This document shows positions 27,755 through 36,672 of a stretch of DNA of 64,000 bases, piece after piece. Under the pieces are notes generated by a model. That model saw only the letters and a list, made by a program, of their open reading frames with translations. It was not told the DNA's origin and searched no databases. The translations under genes were made by a program, and so were the position numbers. Source of the stretch: Sinorhizobium sp. RAC02 (lineage in GTDB: Bacteria > Pseudomonadota > Alphaproteobacteria > Rhizobiales > Rhizobiaceae); contig NZ_CP016450.1 of the NCBI RefSeq assembly GCF_001713395.1, forward strand, positions 868,001-932,000, in the 5' to 3' direction. How positions within the stretch are numbered: position 1 is the stretch's first letter; each line of letters begins with the position of its first letter.

Positions 27755-28627
27755 ATGGCAAAGGTTGCATTCATCGGTCTCGGCGTCATGGGCTATCCCA
27801 TGGCAGGCCACCTGAAGGTCAAGGGCGGCCACGAGGTGTCGGTGTACAACCGCACCTTCGCCAAGGCGGAAAAATGGGCTGCCGAATTCGGCGGAACGGC
27901 GTTTCGCACGCCCGCCGAAGCGGTAAAGGACGTCGATCTCGTCTTCACCTGCGTCGGCAACGATGATGACCTGCGCTCCGTCACGATCGCCGCGGACGGC
28001 GTGCTCGACGGTATGAAGCCAGGCGCGATCCTCGTCGACCACACCACGGCCTCGGCCGAGGTCGCCCGTGAACTCGACATTGCCGCCAGAAACAAGGGTT
28101 TTGGCTTCATCGACGCGCCCGTTTCCGGCGGCCAGGCGGGCGCCGAGAATGGCGTGCTCACCATCATGTGCGGCGGCGATGCGGTGAGCTTCGAGAAGGC
28201 GAAACCGGTCATGGAGGCCTATGCAAGGATGGTCGGCCTGATGGGATCGACCGGTGCGGGCCAACTGGCCAAGATGGTCAACCAGATCTGCGTGGCCGGC
28301 GTCGTGCAGGGCCTGGCGGAAGCCATTCATTTCGGCACCAAGGCCGGGCTCGACATGGAGGCGGTCATCGAGGTCATCTCGAAGGGTGCTGCTGGCTCCT
28401 GGCAGATGGACAATCGCCACAAGACGATGATCGCCGGCAAATACGATTTCGGCTTCGCCGTCGACTGGATGCGCAAGGACCTCGATATCGTCCTGTCGGA
28501 AGCCCGCCGCAACGGTGCCAAGCTCCCCGTCACAGCCCTCATCGACCAGTTCTACGGTGACGTGCAGGAGATGGGCGGCAACCGGTGGGATACGTCCGCG
28601 CTGCTTGCCCGGCTCGAGAAAAAATGA
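27755..28627 (+). CDS. Beta-hydroxyacid dehydrogenase family oxidoreductase (3-hydroxyisobutyrate/tartronate semialdehyde reductase type)
   Basis: A 290-residue NAD(P)-dependent enzyme. The Rossmann motif FIGLGVMGYPMA, substrate-binding DAPVSGGQAGAENG and catalytic K173 in GAGQLAKMVNQ are all present. Family members reduce small oxo-acids or semialdehydes; which one cannot be told. The start is fixed by the AGGAGG in an unusual hairpin. It overlaps the next gene by four bases, so an AlkD-like repair protein is co-translated with it. Confidence 0.9.
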   Translation: MAKVAFIGLGVMGYPMAGHLKVKGGHEVSVYNRTFAKAEKWAAEFGGTAFRTPAEAVKDVDLVFTCVGNDDDLRSVTIAADGVLDGMKPGAILVDHTTASAEVARELDIAARNKGFGFIDAPVSGGQAGAENGVLTIMCGGDAVSFEKAKPVMEAYARMVGLMGSTGAGQLAKMVNQICVAGVVQGLAEAIHFGTKAGLDMEAVIEVISKGAAGSWQMDNRHKTMIAGKYDFGFAVDWMRKDLDIVLSEARRNGAKLPVTALIDQFYGDVQEMGGNRWDTSALLARLEKK

Positions 28628-29310
28628 TCGGTAAAACCGCCTCGGCCGCTGATCTGTTGGAGCACCTTCATTCGCTGCGGTCCGAGGAGAGCCTTGCGGG
28701 CATTGCCCGCTACGGCATCGTTACTGATGCGGCGCTCGGCATTTCCAATCCTGTTTTGAGAAAAATCGCGCGGGTGGCCGGAAAGGACCACGCCCGCGCC
28801 TTTGCCCTTTGGGACAGCGGTATCCGGGAAGCCCGTCTACTCGCGCTCTTCACGATGGAGCCGAAGAGGCTGACGGCGGCGGAGGCGCACCGCCTTGCCG
28901 GCGATTTCGTATCCTGGGAAATCGTCGATGCCGCGGCCGATCTGTTTGTCGAGGCCGGGCTTCTTGCGCTTATCGAGGAATTTGCCGCCGAGGAGCGGGA
29001 ATTCGTGCGCCGCGCCGCCTTTGCAATGATTGCCGGCGCGGCGGTTCATCTGAAGCGGGAGCCGGACGGGACGATCATCGCCTGGCTCGCCCTCATCGAA
29101 AACCACGCAGCCGACCCGCGCAATTTCGTGAAGAAGGCGGTCAACTGGGCGTTGCGCAGCATCGGCAAACGAAGCCATGCCTGCCATGGGCCAGCGCTTG
29201 CGCTCGCGCAAACACTCGCGGCAAGTGCTGACCGCACGGAACGCTGGAACGGCAAGGATTGCGTGCGTGAACTGACCGCTGAAAACACGCTCGCCCGGAT
29301 CAGCCGCTGA
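28624..29310 (+). CDS. AlkD-like DNA alkylation repair family protein (HEAT-like repeats)
   Basis: A 228-residue all-helical protein (ATG 28624, overlapping the dehydrogenase stop). The segments ISNPVLRKIARVAGKDHARA, EARLLALFTMEP, SWEIVDAAADLF, EFVRRAAFAMI and NFVKKAVNWALRSIGKRS match the AlkD/PF08713 repeat protein pattern. Founding members excise positively charged alkylated bases; many homologues are uncharacterised. The next gene converges with no gap. Confidence 0.85.
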   Translation: MIGKTASAADLLEHLHSLRSEESLAGIARYGIVTDAALGISNPVLRKIARVAGKDHARAFALWDSGIREARLLALFTMEPKRLTAAEAHRLAGDFVSWEIVDAAADLFVEAGLLALIEEFAAEEREFVRRAAFAMIAGAAVHLKREPDGTIIAWLALIENHAADPRNFVKKAVNWALRSIGKRSHACHGPALALAQTLAASADRTERWNGKDCVRELTAENTLARISR

Positions 29311-29799
29311 TCAATCCTCGCCGCTCTTCTGGTTGTCCACGGCCATGTAGTCGAGCGGAAGCTCGGTTGTGTACTTGATCTGCTCCATCGCGAAGGCGGA
29401 GGAGACGTCGCGAATCTCGATGCGGGCGATCATGCGCTTGTAGAAGGCATCGTAGGCGGCGATGTCCGGTACGACGACGCGCAGGAGATAATCCACGTCA
29501 CCGCTCATGCGGTAGAACTCGACGACTTCCGGGAACTCGACGATCACCTCGGAGAAACGCTTCAGCCATTCCGTGGAATGCGAATTGGTGCGGATCGAGA
29601 CGAAGACGGTGACCTTGGTGTTGATCTTGACGGGATCGAGCAGCGCAACGCGCTTGCGGATCACACCGTCTTCTTCCATCTTCTGGATGCGCCGCCAGCA
29701 AGGCGTGGTGGAGAGCCCGACTTTCTTGGCGAGGTCGGCCACTGCAAGCGTGGAATCTTCCTGCAAGAGGCGCAGAATTTTTCGGTCCAGACGATCCAT
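29311..29799 (-). CDS. Lrp/AsnC family transcriptional regulator
   Basis: A 162-residue regulator. The N-terminal helix-turn-helix MDRLDRKILRLLQEDSTLAV through LAKKVGLSTTPCWRRIQKME is followed by the RAM effector domain (EVVEFYRMSGDVDYLLRVVV, DVSSAFAMEQIKYTTELPL). Targets are unknown. A dyad (29833-29846) lies upstream and could be an autoregulatory site. The nearest gene on the other side is a uracil-DNA glycosylase on the same strand. Confidence 0.9.
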   Translation of the reverse strand: MDRLDRKILRLLQEDSTLAVADLAKKVGLSTTPCWRRIQKMEEDGVIRKRVALLDPVKINTKVTVFVSIRTNSHSTEWLKRFSEVIVEFPEVVEFYRMSGDVDYLLRVVVPDIAAYDAFYKRMIARIEIRDVSSAFAMEQIKYTTELPLDYMAVDNQKSGED

Positions 29800-29832
29800 T
29801 GTATTCCCCTACGAAATTTAATTCCCTCATAC

Positions 29833-29846
29833 ACCGGTATATCGGT
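29833..29846. promoter_or_regulatory. Small dyad upstream of the Lrp/AsnC gene
   Basis: accggtatatcggt, palindromic except for one pair, 34 bases before the start codon. A candidate autoregulatory site or promoter element; the evidence is only symmetry and position. Confidence 0.3.
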
Positions 29847-29865
29847 AAATTGAAAGAATGACATT

Positions 29866-30504
29866 TTAATCCGTAAGGGTTTTCACCCGCTTTCGCAATT
29901 CCGGCAGAACATCTGCCTCGAACCAGGGATTGCGCTTCAGCCAGCCGGTATTGCGCCAGCTCGGATGGGGCAGCGGCAACACGGCAGGTCTTTCATTGCG
30001 GCCCAGATGCCGGCGCCAATCGCGGACCGTCTCCGTCATGCTCGAAGCCTTTGCCGCGCCGAGATGCCAGGCCTGCGCATATTGCCCGATCGCCAGCACG
30101 AGTTCGACCTGCGGCATGGCGGCAATCACGCCGGCGCGCCAGAGCGGCGCGCATTCCCGCCGCGGCGGCAGGTCGCTGCCATGGGCATCGTAGCCGGGAA
30201 AGCAGAACCCCATCGGCACGATCGCGAATTTTGCGGGATCGTAGAACGCATCGCGCGTCACGCCGAGCCAGTTCCGCAACCGGTCGCCGGACGCATCGTT
30301 GAACGGCAGGCCGCTTTCATGCACGCGCAGCCCGGGCGCCTGCCCGGCGATGAGAATGCGCGCGTTCTCGGAAATGACGGCGACAGGGCGCGGCTCGTGC
30401 GGCAGGGGATTATCCGCCTTTGCAGGAGCGTCGCGACAGACCCGACAGGCCGCGATCGCCGCGCGAAGCGCAGCCAGGTCGCCGGCAGGTCTTTTGTCAT
30501 CCAT
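29866..30504 (-). CDS. Uracil-DNA glycosylase superfamily protein
   Basis: A 212-residue protein of the UDG fold. ILIAGQAPGLRVHESGLPF gives the first active-site motif (GQAPG, where family 1 has GQDPYH), and LPLPHPSWRN the second, matching bacterial single-domain UDG-like proteins of COG1573 neighbours. Cys residues (CRVCRD) near the N-terminus resemble but do not complete an Fe-S cluster set. It would remove uracil or related bases from DNA; activity is not established for this branch. Nuclease-family gene follows 12 bases away on the same strand. Confidence 0.85.
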   Translation of the reverse strand: MDDKRPAGDLAALRAAIAACRVCRDAPAKADNPLPHEPRPVAVISENARILIAGQAPGLRVHESGLPFNDASGDRLRNWLGVTRDAFYDPAKFAIVPMGFCFPGYDAHGSDLPPRRECAPLWRAGVIAAMPQVELVLAIGQYAQAWHLGAAKASSMTETVRDWRRHLGRNERPAVLPLPHPSWRNTGWLKRNPWFEADVLPELRKRVKTLTD

Positions 30505-30516
30505 CGCGCCGTCCGT

Positions 30517-31083
30517 TCAGTTCAGGCCGAAAGTTGCCAGAATGCCGCCGAGCACGCCGGGTTCCGCGCCGTGCGCCTCTTCCTGCGGCCGGCCATTCAT
30601 CCGGCGCCATTGCTGCGGCATGTCGAACTCGGTTCCCCACAGCCCCTTGCGCTCGGCCTTGGCGAACTGCTCCTCGTCTTCATAGCCGCCATAGGCGACC
30701 GCGAGGCCTTCCCGCACCATGCGTCCGCCGAGGTCGCCATCGGCGGTTTCGCAGCGCGCCAGCCACCGATCATATTTGTCGGTCCCCTGGGTCTGGCAGG
30801 TGACGGCCCCGGCCCGCAAGAACTCGGCAAGTCGGGACCGGGCGGCCACGCCGCAGCGCCAGTCCTCGCCGTCGCGCTTGCAGATCTGCATCATCTCCGG
30901 CGTATCCATGCCGACAAGACGAATGCGGTGACCGTCGAGCGTCAGCGTGTCGCCGTCCGCTGCCCGTGCCGTGCCGGTGATCGTCTCGCCGCTTTCGCCG
31001 CTGATTCGCGCCACGACCAGCGCCGTCAGCGCGAGGATCGCCACCGCAACGCCGAGATCGCGCGCCCGCCTGGAAAGCCCCAT
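30517..31083 (-). CDS. Thermonuclease (SNase-like) family protein, exported
   Basis: A 188-residue protein with an N-terminal signal/anchor helix (about residues 10-26) and the staphylococcal-nuclease core: AADGDTLTLDGHRIRLVGMD, then CQTQGTDKYDRWLARC and RMVREGLAVAYGGYEDEEQF. The catalytic Asp, Arg and Glu pattern is present. It probably cleaves nucleic acid in the periplasm. It lies just upstream of the uracil-glycosylase gene in the same direction. Confidence 0.88.
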   Translation of the reverse strand: MGLSRRARDLGVAVAILALTALVVARISGESGETITGTARAADGDTLTLDGHRIRLVGMDTPEMMQICKRDGEDWRCGVAARSRLAEFLRAGAVTCQTQGTDKYDRWLARCETADGDLGGRMVREGLAVAYGGYEDEEQFAKAERKGLWGTEFDMPQQWRRMNGRPQEEAHGAEPGVLGGILATFGLN

Positions 31084-31252
31084 GCAACCCGTTCCTTAAG
31101 CTAGAGTCTTGATGTTCGGTCATATGCCGGAACGCGTTTGAATTCACGTTACGGAAAATGCCGGAATGGTTCGCAAATGGTTTATGCGCGGCAGCATCTT
31201 CTTAAGGATTCCACCCTAGAATTCAACGCTGTCCGCAACAGTTGCATTTGTG

Positions 31253-32788
31253 ATGAGTACCGGCGTCAGCACATCGACCGACAAGATTATCGTCGACAAG
31301 TCGCGCAGCCACCGAAACAAGGCTGTTTCGCGGGCCGTCCGCACGACTCGTGAACGGTTGCAGACGGCGACGGGCCTCTCGCCGGGCTTCGAGCGCGAAA
31401 TGCTGCAGCTCCACATCGCTTCGACCGTGCAGAGCGCTCTCGCCGTGCCGATGGTCATCGTGCTGATTGCGGCCGGCGGGATTTATCTGACCGGGGAAAT
31501 CGGCCTCATTGCCTGGGCGGTTCTGGCCTTGAGCATGCATGCGCTGGGCATGATCGTCGCGCGTCGCGCGCGTGGGCGGGAAATCACCGCCGACACCGTC
31601 CGACGCTGGCAACGCCGATTCCTCATCGCACAGGTTTTCATGGGACTTGCCTGGGCGGCCTTCGCCTTGCAGACCTGCGGTCAGTGCAGCGGCGTGACGT
31701 TCGATTTCTACAAGGGATCGGCACTGCTCGTCGCACTCGCGGTGACGGCCATGAGCACGCTCATGCTACGTCATGCGGTTCTCTACGCCTTTACGCCGAC
31801 AGTCGTTGCCCTCGGTATTTCGGCGACCCTGCGTCCGGATTCGGCAACCATCGGCACGGCGGCGATCATCGCGGCAGCCATGGTTTTCCTGGTGTTCATG
31901 ACGCACCGTCTGCGCCACACCAGTGCTCAGTTGCTCTCCTCCCAGTCGGAAAAGGATGACCTGATCGCTGAACTGGAAGTGGCAAAATCCATGTCGGACG
32001 AAGCGCGCCGCCGGGCGGAAGAGGCAAACCTCGCCAAATCCCGTTTCCTGGCCTCGATGTCGCATGAACTGCGCACGCCGCTGAACGCCATTCTCGGCTT
32101 TTCCGAGGTGATGTCGACGGAGGTGCTGGGGCCGCTCAACAACCCCGTCTACAAGGAATACACGTCCGACATCCATCGCTCCGGGCAGCACCTGCTGAAC
32201 CTCATCAACGAGATTCTCGACCTCTCGCGCATCGAAGCGGGCAAATACGATCTCTCCGAGGATTCCGTGCATCTGGTCGATATCGCGGAAGACTGCATCG
32301 GCATGGTGCAGTTGCGCGCGCGCGCCAAGAACATCACCATTGCCGAACAGGTCGAGGGCGGCATGCCGGCGGTCTGGGCGGATGAAAAGGCGCTGCGCCA
32401 GGTCATCCTGAACCTGCTGTCGAACGCGGTGAAGTTCACGCCGCAGGGCGGCGAAGTCATCGTCAAGGCCGGGTGGACAGCCGGCGGTGGCCAGTATGTC
32501 TCGATCAAGGATAACGGCCCGGGTATTCCCGAAGAGGAAATCCCGATCGTGCTCTCCGCCTTCGGCCAGGGTTCCATCGCCATCAAGAGCGCCGAGCAGG
32601 GCACCGGCCTCGGCCTGCCGATCGTTCAGGCCATCCTTGCCAAGCACAATGGCGAATTCATCCTGAAATCCAAGCTGCGCGAAGGCACCGAGGCGATTGC
32701 CATCCTGCCGGCCAAGCGCGTGCTCCAGAGCCTGCCTGCCGTCACCGACACGCAGGCCGTTGCCCCCCGCAAAAAGAGTTTTGCCTGA
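31253..32788 (+). CDS. Membrane sensor histidine kinase, DivJ/PleC/PdhS-like
   Basis: A 511-residue kinase with five or six N-terminal membrane helices (about residues 55-215), a short coiled coil and a C-terminal kinase core. The H-box FLASMSHELRTPLNAILGFS carries the phosphorylated His (residue 271 from ATG 31253), followed by VMSTEVLGPL; this pair of segments is typical of kinases that control DivK in alphaproteobacteria. N (NLLSNAVKFT), G1 (DNGPGIP) and G2 (GTGLGLPI) boxes are intact. A GTG one codon earlier is equally possible; neither has a strong ribosome site. No response regulator is adjacent, as usual for these cell-cycle kinases. Confidence 0.88.
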   Translation: MSTGVSTSTDKIIVDKSRSHRNKAVSRAVRTTRERLQTATGLSPGFEREMLQLHIASTVQSALAVPMVIVLIAAGGIYLTGEIGLIAWAVLALSMHALGMIVARRARGREITADTVRRWQRRFLIAQVFMGLAWAAFALQTCGQCSGVTFDFYKGSALLVALAVTAMSTLMLRHAVLYAFTPTVVALGISATLRPDSATIGTAAIIAAAMVFLVFMTHRLRHTSAQLLSSQSEKDDLIAELEVAKSMSDEARRRAEEANLAKSRFLASMSHELRTPLNAILGFSEVMSTEVLGPLNNPVYKEYTSDIHRSGQHLLNLINEILDLSRIEAGKYDLSEDSVHLVDIAEDCIGMVQLRARAKNITIAEQVEGGMPAVWADEKALRQVILNLLSNAVKFTPQGGEVIVKAGWTAGGGQYVSIKDNGPGIPEEEIPIVLSAFGQGSIAIKSAEQGTGLGLPIVQAILAKHNGEFILKSKLREGTEAIAILPAKRVLQSLPAVTDTQAVAPRKKSFA

Positions 32789-32806
32789 GCGAGCTAAAGC
32801 TGCCCG

Positions 32807-33622
32807 TCAGCCGCGATGTTTCGCCAGCACCAGATGGCCGGCGATCGGCTCGCCTTCTTCCATGCGCACGGTGATATCGGTGATCTCGACGATGTCGAAG
32901 CCGGTTTCATCGAGACGCTGGCGGACGTAGTCCGCGGCATGGGCAAAGCGCTGGTGCGGGCCGACCATGAAGGGCCGACCGGCGAAGGTTTCTTCCGGCA
33001 GGGTTTCGGACGAAAAGATGAAGTGGCCGCCGGCCACGAGATTTTCCGCAGCGCCGAAGAACAGCGGCTCGAGTGCGCCGAGATAGGGGAGCACGTCCGT
33101 CGCGGTAATCAGGTCGAAGGGCTCGTCGTCGTTGTCGTCAAGGAAGTCGACGGCTTCGGCGACGTAGAGGGTTTCGTAGAGATCCTTCTCGTGGGCGATT
33201 TCGACCATGTTTTCCGAGAGGTCGACGCCGGTGATGTCTTCGGCCATGTCGCGCAGCGCGCCACCGGTCAGCCCGGTGCCGCAGCCGAGATCGAGCACGC
33301 GCTTGAACGGACTCATATCAAGCGCCTGGAACCGCTGGCGCACGAGCAGCGGCACGCAATAGCCGAGCTGCTCGACGAGCACGTTGTCAAAAACTTCGGC
33401 GTGCTGGTCGAAGAGGGTGGTGACATAGGCGTCAGGCGCCTTTTCCGGCGTCTCGCCGCGGCCCATCGAGGCGAGGCGCACAGCGGCACCGCCGTGGTCT
33501 TCGGGATCGAGCGCCAGCACTTCGGCATAGGCCTTGGCGGCAGCATCGAAATCGCCGGATTTTTCCAGCGAAAGGGCGCGGTTATAGGCTTCCGCGAGCG
33601 CATCTTCGTCGATCTTGGTCAT
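32807..33622 (-). CDS. TPR-containing SAM-dependent methyltransferase
   Basis: A 271-residue protein: an N-terminal TPR-like helical pair (ALAEAYNRALSLEKSGDFDA) then a class I methyltransferase with motif I VLDLGCGTGLTG and post-I DITGVDLSENM. Substrate is unknown. It converges on the histidine kinase gene with an 18-base gap. Homologues in rhizobia are annotated only as TPR methyltransferases. Confidence 0.85.
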   Translation of the reverse strand: MTKIDEDALAEAYNRALSLEKSGDFDAAAKAYAEVLALDPEDHGGAAVRLASMGRGETPEKAPDAYVTTLFDQHAEVFDNVLVEQLGYCVPLLVRQRFQALDMSPFKRVLDLGCGTGLTGGALRDMAEDITGVDLSENMVEIAHEKDLYETLYVAEAVDFLDDNDDEPFDLITATDVLPYLGALEPLFFGAAENLVAGGHFIFSSETLPEETFAGRPFMVGPHQRFAHAADYVRQRLDETGFDIVEITDITVRMEEGEPIAGHLVLAKHRG

Positions 33623-33716
33623 GGGGGCGTCTCATAGGCCGCAAATAGCCGTTTATCAATCGCCGAAAGAGGCGCATGATCTTTCCAAGACCAAAAAGAC
33701 CTTTCGGAGGAATGAC

Positions 33717-34445
33717 ATGCCTGGCGATATGTCCCCCTTGTCGCATTCGGCTGAAGTCAAGCCGACCGGCAGTCCCGCCTTGCCGGTGACGTCGATGGAG
33801 ACGATCAATACGATGGTGCACTACTATCGCGGCGAGCTCGGGCGAATGGCCGGCTGGCGCAACCGGATCGACCAGACGTCGAACTGGGCGATTACCGTGG
33901 TGGCGGCACTGCTGTCCGTCTCGCTCTCGACGCCGACCTCGCATCACGGCGTGCTGCTTTTCGCCATGCTGCTGGTGACGCTGCTGCTGATGATCGAGGC
34001 GCGGCGCTATCGTTTCTTCGATGTCTACCGGGCGCGGGTGCGGCAGCTCGAGCGGTTCTATTTTGCCGAAATCCTCAACCCGCGCGGGCAGCTTGCCCTC
34101 GATTGGGCGGCGCCGATCGCCAAAAGCCTGCGCAAGCCGGAATTCCTGATCAGTTACCGCGATGCGGCCTGTCGGCGGCTGCGGCGGAACTATTGCTGGA
34201 TGTATCTCATCCTGCTTCTGGCCTGGGCGTTGAAAATCTCGTCCTCGACGATGCAGAGCCAGACGGGGTCGAGCAAGGACATCGCGCTTGCTTTCGAGCA
34301 TGTGGTGGCCAAAGCGGCGCTCGGGCCTATCCCCGGCGGTTTCGTGCTCTGCTTCCTGGCGATTTTCTATGCCGCGATCGCCTACTTTTCTCTCAAGGTG
34401 GACATGTCCGACACGGAATTGGCGCACGGCTCGGTTCACGTCTAG
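33717..34445 (+). CDS. DUF2270 integral membrane protein
   Basis: A 242-residue protein started at ATG 33717 (MPGDMSPLSHSAEV) with GGAGGA upstream. HYYRGELGRMAGWRNRIDQT marks the DUF2270 family. Two helices near residues 55-90 and further helices near 160-180 and 215-235 are apparent, with a basic loop RRYRFFDVYRARVRQLERF between. Function is unknown. It converges on usg. Confidence 0.83.
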   Translation: MPGDMSPLSHSAEVKPTGSPALPVTSMETINTMVHYYRGELGRMAGWRNRIDQTSNWAITVVAALLSVSLSTPTSHHGVLLFAMLLVTLLLMIEARRYRFFDVYRARVRQLERFYFAEILNPRGQLALDWAAPIAKSLRKPEFLISYRDAACRRLRRNYCWMYLILLLAWALKISSSTMQSQTGSSKDIALAFEHVVAKAALGPIPGGFVLCFLAIFYAAIAYFSLKVDMSDTELAHGSVHV

Positions 34446-34460
34446 TCATTGCACTACCCG

Positions 34461-34727
34461 TCAGTTGAGGATGAACTCACCCTTGAGTGCGCGCCATTCC
34501 GTCGCCGAGATCAGCCGGCGGTGGACGTAGCGCACCGAGTGGATCGGGCCATCCAGCTTCTCCTGCCAGAATTTCAGAAAACTCTTCATTTCCGGGAAGT
34601 CGGGGGCGAGATCGTAGTGCTGCCAGATATAGGCTTGCAGGAACTGCTGGTGATCCGGCATGCGATAGAGGATCTGGGCCGTGGTCACGCCGTAGCCCTT
34701 GAGCTGCATTGCCATGTCATTTGTCAT
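34461..34727 (-). CDS. usg: Usg-family protein
   Basis: An 88-residue soluble protein with YGVTTAQILYRMPDHQQFLQ and IHSVRYVHRRLISATEWRA, conserved across alphaproteobacterial Usg proteins (originally noted near trp genes in Rhizobium). No biochemical role is established. Stop converges on the DUF2270 gene. Confidence 0.88.
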   Translation of the reverse strand: MTNDMAMQLKGYGVTTAQILYRMPDHQQFLQAYIWQHYDLAPDFPEMKSFLKFWQEKLDGPIHSVRYVHRRLISATEWRALKGEFILN

Positions 34728-34838
34728 AGCGACCTCATTGCGTGGTGAATGATGGTCCCTATAATTGAGCGCTCGCAGGGTTACCGAAATGTTAATTTCT
34801 GATCCGCAACGAGAATATTTCTTTTAAATCAGGTATTT

Positions 34839-34864
34839 GGCAGCACCCATCGATGAGTGCTGCC
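34839..34864. terminator. Stem-loop downstream of the amino-acid permease operon
   Basis: An 8-bp perfect stem ggcagcac / gtgctgcc with a 10-base loop, 8 bases past the stop of the last permease gene. There is no T run on the minus strand, so if it terminates it is weak; it may instead stabilise the mRNA end. Confidence 0.45.
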
Positions 34865-34871
34865 AGGGGTC

Positions 34872-35702
34872 TCAGCGCTTCAAGTGGCGGGTCAGGCGGG
34901 TTTCCAGCCAGGCCCAGAGATTGCGCAGCAGCTCCACCATGAGGAGATACATCAGCGCGGCCCACAGATAGGCTTGCGGGTCGAAGGTGCGCGAGAAGGC
35001 GAGGCGGGTTTCGCCCATCAGGTCGAGGACCGTGACGATGGCAACGATGGCGGATCCCTTGATCATCAGGATGATCTCGTTGCCGTAGGGGCGCAACGCC
35101 ACAATCAGCGCCTGTGGCAGGATGACCTTGAAGAAGGCGACCTTTTTCGGCAGGCCGAGGGCGGCTGCGCCCTCATGCTGACCGCGCCCCACGCTCTCGA
35201 TAGCGCCGCGCAGGATCTCGGCCTGATAGGCGGCAGTGTTGAGCGTGAAGGTCAAAAGCGCGCAGTTCCACGCATCGCGGAAAAACCACCACAGGCCCCA
35301 GGCCTTGAGCTCGGCGGAGAAACTGCCGAGGCCGTAATAGATGAGGAACAACTGCATCAGCAGCGGCGTGCCGCGGAAGAAATAGACATAGCCGTAGGAA
35401 AACCAGGAGAGGACCGGGTTCTTCGACATGCGCGCGAAGGCGAGCGGCAGCGAGATAAGGCCGCCGAGCGCAACCGAGAGCCCCACCAGAAGCAGCGTGA
35501 CGCCGAGGCCGGACAGGTAGTTCGGCCCGTATTTCGCGAATTTTTCCGGATCCCAACCGCCGGTGATCATCAGGAAGATGCCGATGGCAAGCGCCAGCCA
35601 CACACCCATAAAGATGTTGCCGAAGAAGCGGCTGGCGGTGAAGGGCTTCGGCGGAGCCGGCGGCGCGGCTTGCGGCGGGATGAGGGTGGTGACGTAGCTC
35701 AT
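34872..35702 (-). CDS. Polar amino acid ABC transporter permease (HisM/OccM-type)
   Basis: A 276-residue permease started at the ATG overlapping the upstream permease stop (complement 35700-35702); a longer frame has no support. It has about six helices and the family EAA loop GRGQHEGAAALGLPKKVAFF, plus VYFFRGTPLLMQLFLIYYG, typical of HisM/ArtM-type subunits. It pairs with the preceding permease. The expected ATP-binding gene does not follow; usg lies next in the same direction. Confidence 0.92.
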   Translation of the reverse strand: MSYVTTLIPPQAAPPAPPKPFTASRFFGNIFMGVWLALAIGIFLMITGGWDPEKFAKYGPNYLSGLGVTLLLVGLSVALGGLISLPLAFARMSKNPVLSWFSYGYVYFFRGTPLLMQLFLIYYGLGSFSAELKAWGLWWFFRDAWNCALLTFTLNTAAYQAEILRGAIESVGRGQHEGAAALGLPKKVAFFKVILPQALIVALRPYGNEIILMIKGSAIVAIVTVLDLMGETRLAFSRTFDPQAYLWAALMYLLMVELLRNLWAWLETRLTRHLKR

Positions 35703-36502
35703 CGCGCGACCTCCGAGCGCTTGGCCCAGCTCTCGATGCTGGAGAAGACCAGCGACGAAAGGAAAGCAAGGATGAGGAAGAGCGCGCAGGCGACGGTGTA
35801 GAACTGGAAGGCTTCCTTGGTGACGCGTGCCGCGATGCCCGTCTGGCGCAGAATGTCCGGCAGGCCGATGACGGAGACGAGGGCAGTGTCCTTCAGGAGT
35901 GCCATCCACAGGTTTCCGAGGCCGGGCAGGGCGACGCGGATCAGCTGCGGCAACACGATGAGCTGCATGGTGCGGCCCTCGTGGAGACCGAGCGCGTAAC
36001 CTGCCTCATACTGGCCACGTGGAATGGCCTTGAAGGCGGAGAGCAGCACTTCCGAACAATAGGCCGAGAAGACAAGGCCGAGCGCGAACATGCCGGCGAA
36101 GAAGGCATTGATCTCGATCGTGCCATCATATCCCATCGCGGCGACGAGGTTTTGCACGAGGATCTGCAGGCCGTAATAGACGATGAACAGCGTCAGCAGT
36201 TCCGGCAGGCCGCGGAAGAGCGTTGTGTAGATATTGGCCGAAAGTCTGAGCGACTTTTCTTCCGACTGCTTTGCCAGCGCAATGAAGAAGCCCATCAGCA
36301 GGCCGACGGGCAGGGTCGCGATGGCGAGGCTTGCCGTCACCAGGAACCCGAAGGCGATCTCGTCGCCCCAGCCGGCAGCACCACACGCCAGGAGCGTCTT
36401 GCCCAGGAAAAGATTGAAGATGCCGACCGGCCCGCAAAAGGGATCGATGATCCCGATAAATGCGGTTACCGCCTCGACGATGGCGGTGAAGAACCCGCTC
36501 AT
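35699..36502 (-). CDS. Polar amino acid ABC transporter permease (HisQ/OccQ-type)
   Basis: A 267-residue inner-membrane permease with TLFRGLPELLTLFIVYYGLQ and EAA loop PRGQYEAGYALGLHEGRTMQ, the pattern of HisQ/ArtQ-type subunits. It overlaps the next permease gene by four bases. An intergenic hairpin (36585-36614) separates it from the binding-protein gene, which may lower permease expression relative to the binding protein. Confidence 0.92.
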   Translation of the reverse strand: MSGFFTAIVEAVTAFIGIIDPFCGPVGIFNLFLGKTLLACGAAGWGDEIAFGFLVTASLAIATLPVGLLMGFFIALAKQSEEKSLRLSANIYTTLFRGLPELLTLFIVYYGLQILVQNLVAAMGYDGTIEINAFFAGMFALGLVFSAYCSEVLLSAFKAIPRGQYEAGYALGLHEGRTMQLIVLPQLIRVALPGLGNLWMALLKDTALVSVIGLPDILRQTGIAARVTKEAFQFYTVACALFLILAFLSSLVFSSIESWAKRSEVAR

Positions 36503-36584
36503 GCCAGAAGAACCCCCGATGCGCTTTGCGCTTGTTGTTCAAGCGCTTCCTGCGCCTGTCTTTTCTTATGTGCAAGTTCTCAAA

Positions 36585-36614
36585 CAAAAGGAGCGGGAGA
36601 GCAAGCCCTCCCGC
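36585..36614 (-). terminator. Attenuating terminator between binding-protein and permease genes
   Basis: On the minus strand, a 7-bp stem gcgggag / ctcccgc is followed by tccTTTT. It lies 59 bases after the binding-protein stop and 83 bases before the permease start, well placed as a partial terminator. Confidence 0.7.
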
Positions 36615-36672
36615 CCGTGCATTCTGGTGATGGGGTCAGAAAAAACCCGCATGACACAGATGTGGCCGCGTA

